Shown: positions 23,477-36,542 of the stretch, piece by piece
How positions within the stretch are numbered: the first letter of the stretch is position 1
Layout of the letters: each line of letters opens with the position of its first letter
Assembly (NCBI RefSeq): GCF_001625215.2
Contig: NC_030383.2
Coordinates: 10,242,779 to 10,306,778, forward strand
Direction of reading: 5' to 3'
Source of the DNA: Daucus carota subsp. sativus
Taxonomy: Eukaryota; Streptophyta; Magnoliopsida; Apiales; Apiaceae
DNA: 64,000 nt
The notes under the pieces: generated by a model
Databases searched by the model: none
What the model saw: the letters and a program-made list of their open reading frames with translations, nothing else
Told to the model about the DNA's origin: nothing
Program-made: the position numbers and the translations under genes

Positions 23477-24200
23477 TATGTGCTAAAATTTAACCTTTTT
23501 ATATTATATGTCATTATTGAACTACGACTAAATTGGCTTAATCTGCTATTGATCTCTTATATGTTAATGATTTAAATTATATTTGTTTATAATTGATATT
23601 TATGTTGATAAGAGCAAGTCCAATATTTTCATAGCGTGTGAATTATAAATATAATTAAAAAATAATTTTTTAATGAAATAGTGAATTTTGACGACATCTA
23701 AATAGATTAACTCCAACATGTCTTATTATTGTTTCTAAAATAATAATATATTTAAATTATTATTGGAGAGAAATAAAGAAAAAGAAGAGTTGTTGAAATG
23801 GACAGGAAATAATTTTTTTGTAGAAATAATTTAAAACATATCTTATATAAGTTTTAGCGTTTGAGTCTTCACGGATAAATTGATCCTAAGTTTGGATTAG
23901 GCGGTTCTAAAACGTATACGATGCGTTTGCTTGATCCTTGCGTTGACGTATATAAATGCTCTTACTTTGTTTTTGTTTGTTAATTTTATTTTATTTAATT
24001 TACTAGTGTTCTGATCACTACACAGGTCAATATTGAAGTCTAATTTCAAATATTGATTTTTTTGTATATATCCATTCAATGAAAAATCTGTCCTTATATA
24101 TAATAAATGTAATAAGAATAATTTAATTGTGTAGTATGATGCAGAATAAATATAAATTATTAGATCTTATTATTTGATGTACGTCTAAAATTATGTAATA

Positions 24201-24517
24201 CTACCTCCGTCCCTATTTATCTGTCCACTTTTAACATTTTCACGCATATTAAGAAAATTTAAGTTTGATAAGAAACTTCTATCAATACCCTTATTTAATG
24301 CCTTAATTGTAGGAAAATACTAGTGGGATTACTCCATTATCAAATACAAATATGATGAATCAGTGAATAATAGTCATGATATTTATAGCTTGAAGAACAA
24401 AGTCAAAGACTTTTCAGGTTATTAAATGAAAATTTTTGCTTTGATTATATAAATGGACAGATAAATAGGGACAAGTTTTTACTTCCAAAATGGACGGATA
24501 AATAGGGACGGAGGGAG
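24201..24517. mobile_element. Stowaway MITE, copy 1 of an identical pair (317 bp)
   Basis: TA at each side. Ends are CTACCTCCGTCCCTATTTAT and, reversed, CTCCCTCCGTCCCTATTTAT. Read base by base it is identical over all 317 positions to the copy at 26278-26594, in the same orientation. Confidence 0.95.
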
Positions 24518-25853
24518 TAATAAAGAAAATTTTATATATTTATATATAAATTAATAATTATATTTTCAATGTTCTAAATCAAATATAAGTAGGTTTTATA
24601 ATGGGGATACGACTTTTATTTTATTTTTATATTTTGACCAAATATAAAGAGGTTTTGGGTATATAGTATACTATTCTTATTATAAAATTCATAACTAGTT
24701 TTAGAATATGATTGTTATTATTAAATTCATATCTATTTTTAGAACATGATCTTATAATAAATTTCAAACTATTATTTCTACTTCTTTTTATTTTGTTATC
24801 TATTATATTTTTGCAAAAGTTTATAGATTAATATTCCCAACTAAAGACTAAGGATAGAAACAACAATCTTTGAGCACGATTGGATAACTCAAGTCCTTAT
24901 CTTCTCTTCTGTTGTCGTGGGTTTGACAGAATTTTATTTTGTTATTTATTATACTTTTGCAAAGGTTTATAAATTAATAATCCTAACTAAAGACTAAGGA
25001 TAGAAAGAACAGTCTTTATGGCAAAATCTATTAGGCCCGGTATGGTGTATAACTAATAAGGAATATTAATTTAATACCGATTATGATTTAAGCAGCAGCT
25101 CTTGATGGAAAAAAAAATTGCATGTTGATAATTAATACCCTACAAGTGTACCTTACAAAATAAATTCCTAGTGCCAACCTAAATAATAGACGGTGAATGT
25201 GTACTCTTTTTAGCTTACATGAGACAGGCACATCCAGTAAACCTAGAATACTGATAAAAACCTACCCTGACAAAGTCCTTGCATTTCCCATGTCAAAGGA
25301 TTTTCCATGGATCCTATACTTTAGGCTCTCAGTCTATTTACAACTCCTTTGGTGTAATTATCACTCTCTTCACTTTTATACAATTGCTTTTTTGAGGTTT
25401 TTTCAGTTATATATATACATTTTAAAAATAATAAATTTTTATGATATAAAAGGTGTAAAATTGTTATTGTTATATATTTTTGTGCATGTCTATGATAGTC
25501 CATGAAAATCCATCACAAAGCTAAAAAAATGTTGATAGTGTGTGGTCAAAATATATACTACAAAATCTAATAAAATTTGGACTGCATTCACCGTTTTTTT
25601 AAACTACACTCCCTTTATACATTAAACATTAGTTATTTCATGTTTTATCTATTCAACCCATTTTTCTAATTTTTATGAGCTAAATTATATTTTTGATCAA
25701 CCTCGTGTCATGCACCCCCACACATGATACAACTTGAAGACTAATTTTTGTGGACCGTTTATATTTTTGATTAATCTGGTGGCATGCACACCCAGGCAAC
25801 TTCAAGTGACCTAGGGAGTACATCTATGGGGTATATTTTAATATTTCTTCCGT

Positions 25854-26102
25854 TTCAAATTATATGTCAACTTTCAAAAATCACATATTTTAAGAAAAAT
25901 GCATTTTGAGAAAAAAGATGTGTATTAAGTCATTAATTGAACTTAATATGTGATATATGATTTATCTTGGAAAGATAAATTTGAAATATGTGAAGGAGAG
26001 TTGATTTTGAAAATATAAATTTATATTGAAAGTTGAAGTGGACAAATATTTTGAAACATTTTTTTTCCGCTAAGGTGGACATGTATTTTGAAATGGAGAG
26101 AG
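25854..26102. mobile_element. Stowaway-like MITE, degenerate
   Basis: The left end is TTCTTCCGTTTCAAATTATA; the right end reversed is CTCTCTCCATTTCAAAATAC. The right TA is at 26103-26104; the left limit is uncertain by a few bases. Confidence 0.6.
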
Positions 26103-26277
26103 TATAATATTATATGTATCTCGTCTTTTTATAAAAATTTTCATTAATTGATACATATTTTAGATATTATCTTATTTAAAATTATTTAAAATAATTTATA
26201 AAATATATTTTATAAATTTTTTAAAATACGTAGGCCAACATTGTGAGGATAGAAAGACTACATCACGATACATTGTA

Positions 26278-26594
26278 CTACCTCCGTCCCTATTTATCTG
26301 TCCACTTTTAACATTTTCACGCATATTAAGAAAATTTAAGTTTGATAAGAAACTTCTATCAATACCCTTATTTAATGCCTTAATTGTAGGAAAATACTAG
26401 TGGGATTACTCCATTATCAAATACAAATATGATGAATCAGTGAATAATAGTCATGATATTTATAGCTTGAAGAACAAAGTCAAAGACTTTTCAGGTTATT
26501 AAATGAAAATTTTTGCTTTGATTATATAAATGGACAGATAAATAGGGACAAGTTTTTACTTCCAAAATGGACGGATAAATAGGGACGGAGGGAG
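26278..26594. mobile_element. Stowaway MITE, copy 2 of an identical pair (317 bp)
   Basis: Its TA duplications are at 26276-26277 and 26595-26596. The sequence equals copy 1 throughout. It lies about 0.6 kb upstream of the ULTRAPETALA start codon, so it may add to that promoter. Confidence 0.95.
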
Positions 26595-26907
26595 TACTTA
26601 TTTCATTTGTATTTCATGCGTTTTTCCTAGAAACGTATCCCACCTACGTATGCATACATACATCACATAAATTAAAGTTAAACTTATACTACACAGATAC
26701 TATGCATCAAAATTAATGCTTCCCGTATAAACAGCTGTAAATTCCAAAAAGAAAGCAGTAATAAACCAGTTCACATTCACAACACAAGCCCTCTTTTCTT
26801 TATCCACAGAAACCCTCGATTCACTCCCCTCCCTCTATATATTCTCCGTATATCATACTTCCCCCAGATCTCCACTCCTTCCAGACCTAAAGAGATTTCC
26901 TGGGTCT

Positions 26908-26942
<35 letters not shown>

Positions 26943-27219
26943 GTGTGTGTCTCTCTCTCGCTATCTCCCTCTCTAAGCTAAGCTGTGTATATATACTTAA
27001 TCACATTTATGACTTAGCTACTGTTTATTTCCCAACTCAAACTTAGATATATACATAGCAACTTGTGTTAAATAGACTAGCCTCACTCTCACTTATATAT
27101 CTGCTCATATTTAATTAATTCAGATCAAGTGGTTGATTTTTCTTGTTTATAACTTTCTAAATCTCGATATTATTATTATTATTATTGTTGTTGTTATTTT
27201 CTTGGATGAACAGGGAAAA
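26595..27219 (+). promoter_or_regulatory. Upstream region and leader of the ULTRAPETALA-like gene
   Basis: CCCTCCCTCTATATATTCTC at about 26828-26847 offers a TATA element. A nearly pure (CT)n tract at about 26904-26941 follows, the GAGA-type leader common in plant developmental genes. Further on is an (ATT)n/(GTT)n stretch at 27169-27195. AACAG before GGAAAAATGG at 27209-27222 could be an acceptor of a leader intron. Confidence 0.5.
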
Positions 27220-29623
27220 ATGGAGGGGAGTCCAAGAGAAAGTGTGACGAATGGCGCGTCGATGTTCAACGAGGAAGATACGAGAGAGATATATGGGCTG
27301 AGGGTTTGCGAGGATCATGTTGATGTGACTTGCGGATGCACTAGTCATCAATACGGTGATGCTGTTGGGACTCTTAGGGTTTTTCCTAATGGTGATCTTG
27401 AAATCAACTGTGAATGCACCCCTGGTTGTGACGAAGGTGGCCTTATTTATATTTTCTAATAATTCTTTTTATTGTTTCAATGCTTAATAGTAATACACAC
27501 TTGCAAATTTGCATAGTTGCATGTAACATGTAATTGTTTATTTATCGCTTGAAAATATTATTTGTGGGTCTATGGATTGGTGCTTAAATACATTCAAGAT
27601 GTATGTTGATTTGTCCAACTGAACTTCTTTAGTTTGTGTTCCTTTTTTTTCTATCATCTCTATAATGTATGTGAGCTGACTTGTATAGTTTTATGCTGTC
27701 ACTTTTCTCTTATTTACGGTTTGGGTTTTGAGATATTTTCGCAATGTGCTTTTAACAGGGGCTACACTTTGATGTATATTTTTATTTTTACACATTTTCG
27801 TGGTTTTGTGAAACCAATGTCTATCTTGTGAATGTTTGTCATTTTTCTTGTTCATAAAAAGCAGTGTCTTCCATGATAAGATAGCTGAGCTGTTGGAATA
27901 CATAATATTTCATGTGCATTTTTATTTGTTGTTGTCTATACATGGGTATAATATTCCATGTGCATTTTTATGATATTGCAGTGGCAGAATTAATTATGAG
28001 CAGGCTCTCCCCAAGAGGGGTAAGCCAAGATGAATTGTTAATCTGAGCCCTGAAGTAGCTTTTTCCTCTCCACATAAAATAAATCTGCTCTGTGTGCAAC
28101 ATGATAGGAATAATTGACCAGAGGAGATCTAAATTAGATTGTTTAATTTATAGAATATCTGAATAGGAAATTTACTGTTTATGGGCTTCTGTTTTTCATT
28201 GTTTGTTTTGCACACAAATTGTTCATCTCCTGAACTGTATTCTAAAAAGATTATTCTTAGTTGTTTGTATTGTACATAAGTTGCTGTTCTCCTGAAACTT
28301 AAGCCAACATTTTGCTACAATATATTTGAACTCGGAAAATTAAAGGAATGCTACATGCTTTTGTTTAATTTAACTTTTGCATTGTTGTAAACAGACAAGT
28401 TAACCCCAGCTGCATTTGAGAAGCATTCTGGAAGAGAAACTGCCAGAAAGTGGAAGAATAATGTTTGGGTCATATCTAATGGTGAGAAGGTCCCACTGGC
28501 AAAGACAGTACTTCTGAAGTACTACAATCAAACAACTAAATATGGCAATGGACGACCTCAAATCAGTCGCGGCCATCGTGATGAGTTTGTTACTTGTACT
28601 CAGTGTGGCAAGATGCGAAGGTTCCGACTCCGTAACAAAGAAGAATGTCGAGTTTACCATGATGCTTCGAGAGATGTAAACTGGAAATGTTCTAATTCAC
28701 CAGATAAAAGGTATGCACTTTTTCTGCACGCACCAGTGTTACATAATATGTAAGTTTGACATGGTGCTACAAAGCCTTTCTAGAGCAATGAAGGAGATTA
28801 TTACCAAAGTTTTACACTATCAATGATCAGCAGCTGAGGCATTTGTTAATGCTTTTGCCACATTCTGTACACAGCAGACTCATGCATGCCACCCTTTCTA
28901 TAGTCTATAGCAATATTTTTGTACTTTCTCCTATATTTAACAACCTTTATTGTACATACTCTGTCATTTTTTAGACAAATGAATCACTCTTTTTAAATTT
29001 AGTTTGGTTGTGAACTTGTGGTCATTGCTTGGCTTAGATTTTATTATGTATGAATGCTAAAAACTTTAGCAGCATGTCTTTTTTTGGCCTGTTTTCAATA
29101 TGATCGGTGTGTATTTGTGGCGTTGAGCATTTTTCTGTCTGATGCTAATGAGTTTAGAAAACATTCAGTCTTACCTGACTTTACCCGACAGACACTTGTG
29201 GTATTTCTGGTTGAGTTTAACTTTGGTAGGTCACTTCTGTATCACTCGAAGAATTTCCTGGTTAAAATTTACTTGGAAGTATTGTCGTTTAAGTTTTGCC
29301 TTAACAGGTCACTTTAATATAACTCAAAAGAATTTCAGTTAAATTTACCTGAAATTCATTAATTTTCTAGAGCTACTTTTTCCGCTAAATTTAAATGACT
29401 TTTCTGTTGCTTATAAAATTGTTCTGATGTCATACTCCTCTTTCCTAGGGTGTCATGTGGAGACGAGGAGGAACGAGCTAGTCGAAGAGTTTACCTTGGA
29501 TGTTCCCGTTCTCAAACATGCGGAGGCTGTACATCCTGCGTATGTTTTGGATGTAAAACTTGTCGTTTTTCAGATTGTAGCTGCCAGACATGTAAGGATT
29601 TCACTATGAATGCCAAAAATTGA
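27220..29623 (+). CDS. ULT1: ULTRAPETALA (ULT1/ULT2) homologue, 235 aa, 3 exons
   Basis: Exons 27220-27436, 28395-28710 and 29449-29623 join in frame (CDE|DKLTPA, SPDK|RVSCG) to 235 residues; Arabidopsis ULT1 has 237. ULT proteins are plant trithorax-group factors that oppose Polycomb silencing and limit meristem size, partly by activating AGAMOUS. The N-terminal SAND-type DNA-binding domain spans about 15-135: VTCGCTSHQYGDAVGTLRVF, then CECTPGCDE and AAFEKHSGRETARKWKNNVWV. The C-terminal half is cysteine-rich and B-box-like (CTQCGKMRRFRLR, GCSRSQTCGGCTSC, FGCKTCRFSDCSCQTCKDF). Cysteine spacing agrees with ULT1 from memory. The start chosen gives MEGSPRES; an in-frame upstream ATG at 27133 lies in the presumed leader and is unlikely. 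Whether it is ULT1 or ULT2 in origin is unsettled. Confidence 0.93.
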
Positions 29624-30575
29624 ACTCCCCAACCTAGCCCTTTTCGTTGCAAACTAATTTGAGTTGCTGGTCTATTTTTCATCCTGGTACTAATTTCTAG
29701 GTGTCTTGGACAGAAAGCTTTTGACTATTTCATCATTTCCTTTGTTCAAACATTTTTACTACTTTAAAAACTAGCAAAGTTTCTATCTTTGTTGCTGTTA
29801 TCCGTTAACTTGCAGTTTAACTGTCATATACTCTTCCTTGGTATTTGATCTGATGTCTAGCACTCGATTTATTAGGGACAGATATGAGTTGTGTTAACCT
29901 TGGTTGATTAATTGGACTCAAAGTGCTGAAATTAAATAAAGAATACCTGAACTTGCCATGGTGAAAAGTATTACAAGAGCCTACATGAATCACATGCACG
30001 TAGTGCTGTACTAATCCTAAACGAATAAAGTAAAGGCGTTTTGGAATTCACTCAAATTGAGCCGCTCTAGAATTTAAGAATGCAGGAAGCATGACTAAGC
30101 ACACAAGAATTTAAGAATGTGGGAAGCATGACTAACCTTCGATCCTGGAAGTGTCAACCAAAATTGCTAATATTATATCATTTAAAGTAGTGGTATTTTA
30201 TTTTTTATTTTTTAGATAATGTTTTAGCATAATTTTTACAAAATTTATGCAAATATTTGTGACTCAAAGGCCAAAGCTGTCAATATATTCAAATAAATAT
30301 AATTATAAATAATATGAAAGTATATGTCTTCAATATAAATTTATGTCTCTTTTTTGTTGGGAGGTTGAGACGATGAAGGCACTTTTTGATGAAAATGAAT
30401 GTCTAAACTATACTATGAACGTCATACATCATCTTGAAAGCTAAACTTCAGTATAACATCAAACTAAAATATTCAGCCAAAGCCTGTGAAAAGGATGACA
30501 ACAAAAGTTTAAAGTGTAAAAAATCTATACTAAGAAAATTAGGAAGCGCCAACTAACTGACTCCATGAATCACTA
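29624..30575. other. Convergent spacer between ULT and SCAMP genes
   Basis: About 950 bases of 3' flank. A short near-duplication occurs near 30064-30134 (GAATTTAAGAATG..GGAAGCATGACTAA twice). No other structure was seen. Confidence 0.45.
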
Positions 30576-33500
30576 TTATAAAGCAGCCATTGTTCTCGCA
30601 GCTTCACGTTTCATCTCTGCAGCTTTGCCACTACCTCGAAAATACATATAGACTTGCTGCACCAGTAATTAACACAAAGAGATATATGTTAGAAAAAAAA
30701 ATAATAATAGTCCACAATATAGAGACGAGACATAAACAAAACAAAGCAACCCAAACATCAAGAACGTGAACCTGAATAACCCAAATGCTTATCAGTGACT
30801 CCACGGCAAAAAATGCACATCCCACGATATAAAACACCTGCAATTACTTGAAGGATTATCATCCTCATTCGTATTTCAATCTCCAACATAGCTGAAGAAA
30901 GAAAGAGAATAGTGACATATACTTAACCCACTTATCATCAATTACTTTTCTTAATTCGTTTCTTTTATCCCGAACCAAAATAAATATTCAAAGAGATGAA
31001 CAATATATATAAGTAAGAACTACCACGATATGATGTAGATATTAAGGAATTATGCAATAAATGTATAAGCTATAACAGCCAAATATTGTCATACATTAAC
31101 TTACCCCAACCACCAAATTTTCATTAAACATCTCAAGTGCTGGCAAAATTCCTCTGCGAAAAAGAACAAAGAAATATTTTTAGGCATATATTGTAAATAT
31201 GTAATACAAAAAAATTTTAAAAAAATGTCACCGACAAAAAATTTCTCAGGAAATTGCTTTCGTGTTTAACTGATTAGTAAAGGTCAATGAATACCACCAC
31301 GGTGACAATTATGATTCCAACTTAAAGTTTGAAATATATACTTGATATGATAAAAGAAAACTTACGTGAGTGATTTCCCGTCAAAAAAAATTGGAGGAGC
31401 AATTGTAGCCAAACAACAGAACCCAATATGAAACTGTGCAGTAAAACATGATAAGCAAGGCCTTAAAAAAACGTGACTTGGAAACTAAGAACAGAGAAGT
31501 GCTTACTATGTAAGCAAAGAAGAAAATCCCAAACTTTAGAGCACTCTCAGTCCTGTCATAAACATTAACAAAAGAGCATATAATTGAATATCATGCAGTA
31601 TTCATTGATGAAGATAATTATATTTTCTCACAATCTTGATTTTAGATTAGTATGAACAGTCCCAATTTAAAAAATGTATATTCATAATATTTGAAATTGT
31701 TACTCATCAGCTTAATGATGATTGATGAGAAGAATTTCACTGAGAAAACATGTTAGTTAGGTATTTCAAATTCCACACGTATAATATATCCTTATCACTT
31801 GACAAGCTGAAGTTGCGTAGTCATCACATTAGCAAAGTTATAACATGTACGATAATAATAGCTACCATCAAACTTATAATATATATTGTATTAATTCTCC
31901 ATACCTCATAGCACGATAAAGAGGTCGATACCAAAACACATAAGACCCAGGAACTCCCGATATGATATAGATAATGGCAAGTAACCAGATTTTTACACCT
32001 GAGACAGTAATAAGTTGGAAATAGTATTCATTATAGTGGTGTATCACTAGCAGAGTTCAAGATCAAATAAAGTGATACCTGCCACATTGATCCATGCAAG
32101 AGTAACCGCAATAAAATTCCATACAAGACACAAGATTAAACCTGCATGTATTACATATATACACCATCAACTTACGGAATATTTACAACAAATTTAATAA
32201 GAAATATATGCATTAGTTATTAAAAAGAGAGGAGGCAAGAGATGCATGAAGATTTAGATATTTCATAAGATATCACCTTCAGACGCAGATGTTTTAGACC
32301 CAAGATATAATGCTCACTCATATTTAATCTTCTCATTTATAACTTATAAACTCGTCTTTAGGTATATTAAAATCTAACAACTATGAGAAATGACAACATA
32401 ATTTGATACTCGAACCGATCAACATACTACTTAATAACTTTAATATATACTCACTTCGTCTCTCTCATATTTTTACAGTTTTTTTCACTGCTCGACACGC
32501 ATTTTAAGGCTCTTATAGAACATAGTTTTGTAATTTACTTTTGAGATTTTCTTTTTGTGTATATAAATTCAAATATCAAACTTTTATTCAAAAAAAAGAA
32601 GTTACGGAACTATATTTTCTAGGAATATTAGAATGTGTGTCAAACTCTCGTCCCCCGAGATAACCTACTTAGGGGGACATAGGGAGTACAAGTAAAAGTA
32701 TTAAAAAATGATTTTCTTTTAAATTTGTCGGCATCGTACTAATATCATCCGTTCAAATTTCGAAGTAATATTCTCATATATTAAGTTTATATAGAGAAAG
32801 TCAAAATAAATACATATTATGAATTAAAATTTACACAACATATTGGATAATCCAATTATGGAATTTACCTAACCATGTTGTAAACGCAACATACTGCAGC
32901 TTCCGCAAATGAATCGGAATCTCATTTGCAATATCATGATGAATGATGGGAAATAATGGAGGCCAATTTTTTTCCTCAATGATAATTCCAGCTGAAAAAA
33001 CAAAAATGAACAGGTAAAGTTTATAGCCAAGTTTTTCAACTTTCACAAATTGAGCAATAAACAATAAAACTACCTCTAGCTATAGCATCTTCCTTCCTCT
33101 TCAACTCCTGCATTGCGGAATATCAATATTATCAACATTATAATTGATACTATCTGAATCTACAAGTAAAGCACAATATCGCAAGCTAAAGTAATCAAGC
33201 ACACTTGGCCCCTGGGCCATTGCTAAGATCTCCGGGAAAGAAATCTATAGAAAACACTACAATCACGACTTCAAATGAATATGCACTTTTTTAAAATATT
33301 AGATCTATCATACTATCAGTGGGTAGTATTTACAAAACACGCACTTGGGGTAAGATAATTAACTACTCTACTACTCCCTCTGTTTTGAACTATAAGTTGT
33401 TTGACTTTTTTCACACGTTTCTAAGTTCTTTGACTGCATAGTAGAAATCATTATTTTTAAAATTTTCTTTTTCTGAATAAAAATATATGATTGATATTAT

Positions 33501-34519
33501 TATTCAGAAAAAGAAAATATCAAAGAAATAATTTTAAATATGCGGTCAAAAGACTTAGAATTACGTGCAAAAAAGTCAAACGACCTATATTTCAAAACGG
33601 AGGGAGTATAACTCATCTGAATGAAAATTTAGATCTTTAATTCATCTCTGGAATTAATTAAAAAGACTACACAAAGGTTCATTTCCTCCTTTACAGCAGA
33701 AATAAAAAAGGCACACCTGTTCCCTCTTATTCAGTTCATCTTCTTTTGCCTGAAGTTCCATCTCCCTTTTTCTCAAGTCCTGCATATCAAATTAGACTTT
33801 TGTTTATACAGAATAAAAGCATCTCAATGCTTTACTATATCACCGTTAAATTGAGGATTCTTAATATACCTTGGCACCATCCAGAGGAATATTAACTGTC
33901 GCGTCACTGTAAGTAGCACGTTCTGGAGGAAGTTGTCTTGGCCTTGAATTTGTCGACGAAGTTCTCTGCAATTTTCAGTGAAACATATAATTAACACCAG
34001 TCCTCTAAAATTTATAAATGTCGCACCCTTGTAGCTCAGTACTGTTGAGGAACAGGTATAACAAAGACGGACTCATTTAACGAGATGAACTGTGCCTGGA
34101 AACTAATCAGCTGATCACTTTCTAATCTTAGATATCAGCAATGGCTCTCAAATCCTTTTGATAGAACAAGATTTACCCAAGATCGATATTAATTCGAAAC
34201 AACGTAGTAAACATTTATATCCATAAATGATCTACTCCTATTAATTAAATTGCAGCTTAATTAATTAATCTCCCTAATTCTTCAAAAGAACATCACAAAA
34301 ATCGATCTCAGTTTATTTCTAAATTCATCCCCGCATTAATTATACTTTTCAAAACAATGAGGCCTACCGTTGTTACAATATAGATCACAATGTCGGTATA
34401 TAAAAGATAAAATATTTAATAAATACGTGACAAGAATTGAGAGTTCTGAACGTTAATACCGCGAATGGGTTAACATCATCATCAGCTGCAAATGGATTAG
34501 TGTCTTCACCACCAGCCAT
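30576..34519 (-). CDS. Secretory carrier membrane protein (SCAMP), 280 aa, 12 exons
   Basis: Minus-strand exons are 34519-34460, 33965-33870, 33779-33717, 33107-33074, 32991-32869, 32141-32079, 31998-31905, 31552-31507, 31433-31366, 31153-31105, 30837-30772 and 30656-30576. They total 843 bases with every phase matching. The product is a four-helix trafficking protein of the trans-Golgi network, endosomes and plasma membrane. The cytosolic N-terminus has two NPF motifs (residues 8-10 and 18-20) for EH-domain partners, and a charged coiled coil at about 53-85 ([20 protein letters not shown]). The SCAMP core starts at [13 protein letters not shown], with helices around [59 protein letters not shown] and [20 protein letters not shown]. 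The C-terminal helix bundle tail is [20 protein letters not shown]. All conserved parts are present. One intron (33108-33716) contains a MITE. Confidence 0.94.
32450..32686. mobile_element. Stowaway-like MITE in a SCAMP intron
   Basis: TA duplications flank CTCACTTCGTCTCTCTC and, reversed, CTCCCTATGTCCCCC. The interior shares ATTTTAAGG and CATAGTT blocks with the element at 22899-23150. Confidence 0.75.
33374..33606. mobile_element. Palindromic Stowaway-like MITE in a SCAMP intron, 233 bp
   Basis: Ends are CTCCCTCTGTTTTGAA and, reversed, CTCCCTCCGTTTTGAA, with TA on both sides. Almost the entire element folds back on itself: TTTCTTTTTCTGAATAA in the middle meets TTATTCAGAAAAAGAAA. Confidence 0.88.
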
Positions 34520-34849
34520 GATTAAGAAAATATGTACATATACACGTGTGTGTGATCAGAGAACACCAAGAAAAAAGATGGGTTGATACATATATGTGAC
34601 TGGATCGAGTATGAAGAAGAAACCAGCGATTAAGACATGCATGGAAGAGAAGGAAAACTCGAAATACGACACCGGTTTTAGGTAATGCTAGTACGTGAGG
34701 ATAGTGAGAGAAATTTTTGGATAATTGAAGATCGTAATAATTAACTAATTATTAATATTCATGAATCATGATGCATATTTAAATTTTGAGATAGGTGAAT
34801 TTATTTTAAACCATATTTGTAATTGATACAAATAAACTAGAAATCAGTT
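34520..34849 (-). other. SCAMP upstream region
   Basis: Leader and promoter on the minus strand. It holds ATACACGTGTGTGTG (a G-box-like CACGTG at about 34542-34547). Otherwise AT-rich. Confidence 0.4.
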
Positions 34850-35559
34850 AGGGGTGTAAATGAGCCGAGCCCAGCCGAACTCTAGAGTGCTCGTGTATCG
34901 TTTATTAAAAAATTAGCGAACTCGAACTCGAGCTCGAGCTTGGATCGAACCAAAAATATTGTTTGAGAATCGACTCATTAAGGAATAACTCTGTTCACGA
35001 ACAATTCGCGAACCGCTCACAAACATGTCTCACGAGCTGTCTCACGAGCTTTTGCTCACGAACCGCTCAGTAACTCACGCTCACGAACATGTCTCACGAA
35101 TTTTTGTTCACCAACTGCTCATTAATTTTTTTCACGAACTTGTTTAATAAACTTTGCTAACGAGCTAGCTTATATTCATAAATTTATTTGCGAACTTGTT
35201 TGTTATTTAATTTAATAAAAAAAATAAATTAAAATTCTAACAATATTTTAATTTATGCTAAGGGAATCTTAAATTCATAATAAATCAACCATTAATAAAA
35301 CTTCCACATCCACGAGCCAAGTACACGAACAATGTTCACGAACTACGCTCACGAGCCAAGTTCACGAATTCATAATTCGAACTTGTTCGCGAACTATCGA
35401 GTCGAACTCTACTGTGCTCAAGTTCAAATCGTTTATTAAACGAACTTTAAAATTATGCTCAAGATCGACTCGTTTATGAATCGAACCAAGTTCAAACCGA
35501 GCTTTTTTCGAACCGAACACCGAGCGGTTATCGAGCGTATCAACTCATTTACAGCCCTA
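34850..35559. mobile_element. MULE-type non-autonomous element, 710 bp
   Basis: The left end is AGGGGTGTAAATGAG; the right end reversed is TAGGGCTGTAAATGAG. The 9-bp sequence AAATCAGTT flanks it at 34841-34849 and 35560-35568, the length Mutator-like elements make. The interior is full of short GAGCTCGAAC- and CACGAAC-type subrepeats in both orientations, with no coding potential. Repeats with such ends are very abundant in plants. Confidence 0.85.
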
Positions 35560-36542
35560 AAATCAGTTAGAGAAGTTTAGCATACATTCACATAAACAAA
35601 AAGTATATAAACGTAAATAATACTAAAAAGTATAAGCTACATTTAGTTGCAAAATAAATAAAAGAATAATAACTTTTCAGTTGCATTCGATTTAGCATTA
35701 AAAAGTATATGTTGCATTTCAAGTGAGAAAAAAAAACAAGCTGACACCTTTTTTTTGACGTAAAAAACTTACGTGTTATACATGTCTCTCTTAAAACAAA
35801 TGAGTTATATAATACAAGATTTGTATATTTAATAAAAATATTTCTATATATAAACATCTCTAATAAAATAAACTAAAATTATCAATTAAAATAATATAGG
35901 ATAATAAATATGTAACATTTTCTTGTATCCCGAGATACAATATATAATGAAAATGATATGTAATATATAATAATCATTTTAGGCAGATAAATCTAACTAA
36001 TATTTCTTCCGTTTGTATTATTTTAATTTTAATTTTTTTTTTTGAAATCAAAGTTTTAATTCAAACATCAATTTCACTTAAACCCTTAGCCCGTTTGAAG
36101 ATTTTCGACAATTGTTTTTGTCCCAATATTTCTTATTTACCAAGTAAAAATCAAAACACGGCAAATTAGTTAATACTTCTTATTTATGCTAATCGCTAGA
36201 AGGGTGTCATTGGACTTGCAGTGCCTAGATACTCTGAATATTCTCTTTCACTATCAAGATTTGATTATAAATAAAAATTTACAAAGAAATGGGTTAGTGG
36301 ATATCTTACATGAAATTGATTATAGTAAACAATTACCACAAGAACATGTAGACTTGATTGCCAGAAAGTTTCTGAAGCTGAATGCCATAGCCTTGCATGC
36401 GTGGTAGGCTCCTTTAATGAATGAATTTGATGTTTGTTTACGGATCTAGCAAGGCCAATTTTCGCTGATGTGCCCTCTCAAAGTTGCAATTCATGAATTA
36501 TAAGTGTGTATCTTTACCACCAATGTACTTGAATTCTAAGGC
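35560..36542. other. Spacer downstream of the SRF gene
   Basis: AT-rich. A plus-strand frame at 36186-36407 (73 codons, with LVDILHEIDYSKQLPQEHVD) has protein-like composition but no family I recognise. It may be a remnant of a transposon or gene. TTTCTTCCGTTTG near 36003 looks like an isolated MITE end. Confidence 0.3.

Noticed and set aside
27133-27219. Upstream in-frame ATG for the ULT protein
   Set aside because: It would add a hydrophobic, repeat-coded segment (IIIIIVVVIF) absent from ULT proteins; the leader likely contains an intron there.
32831-33064. Separate 77-aa minus-strand gene
   Set aside because: Its middle is the fifth SCAMP exon (32991-32869); the ends are intron read-through.
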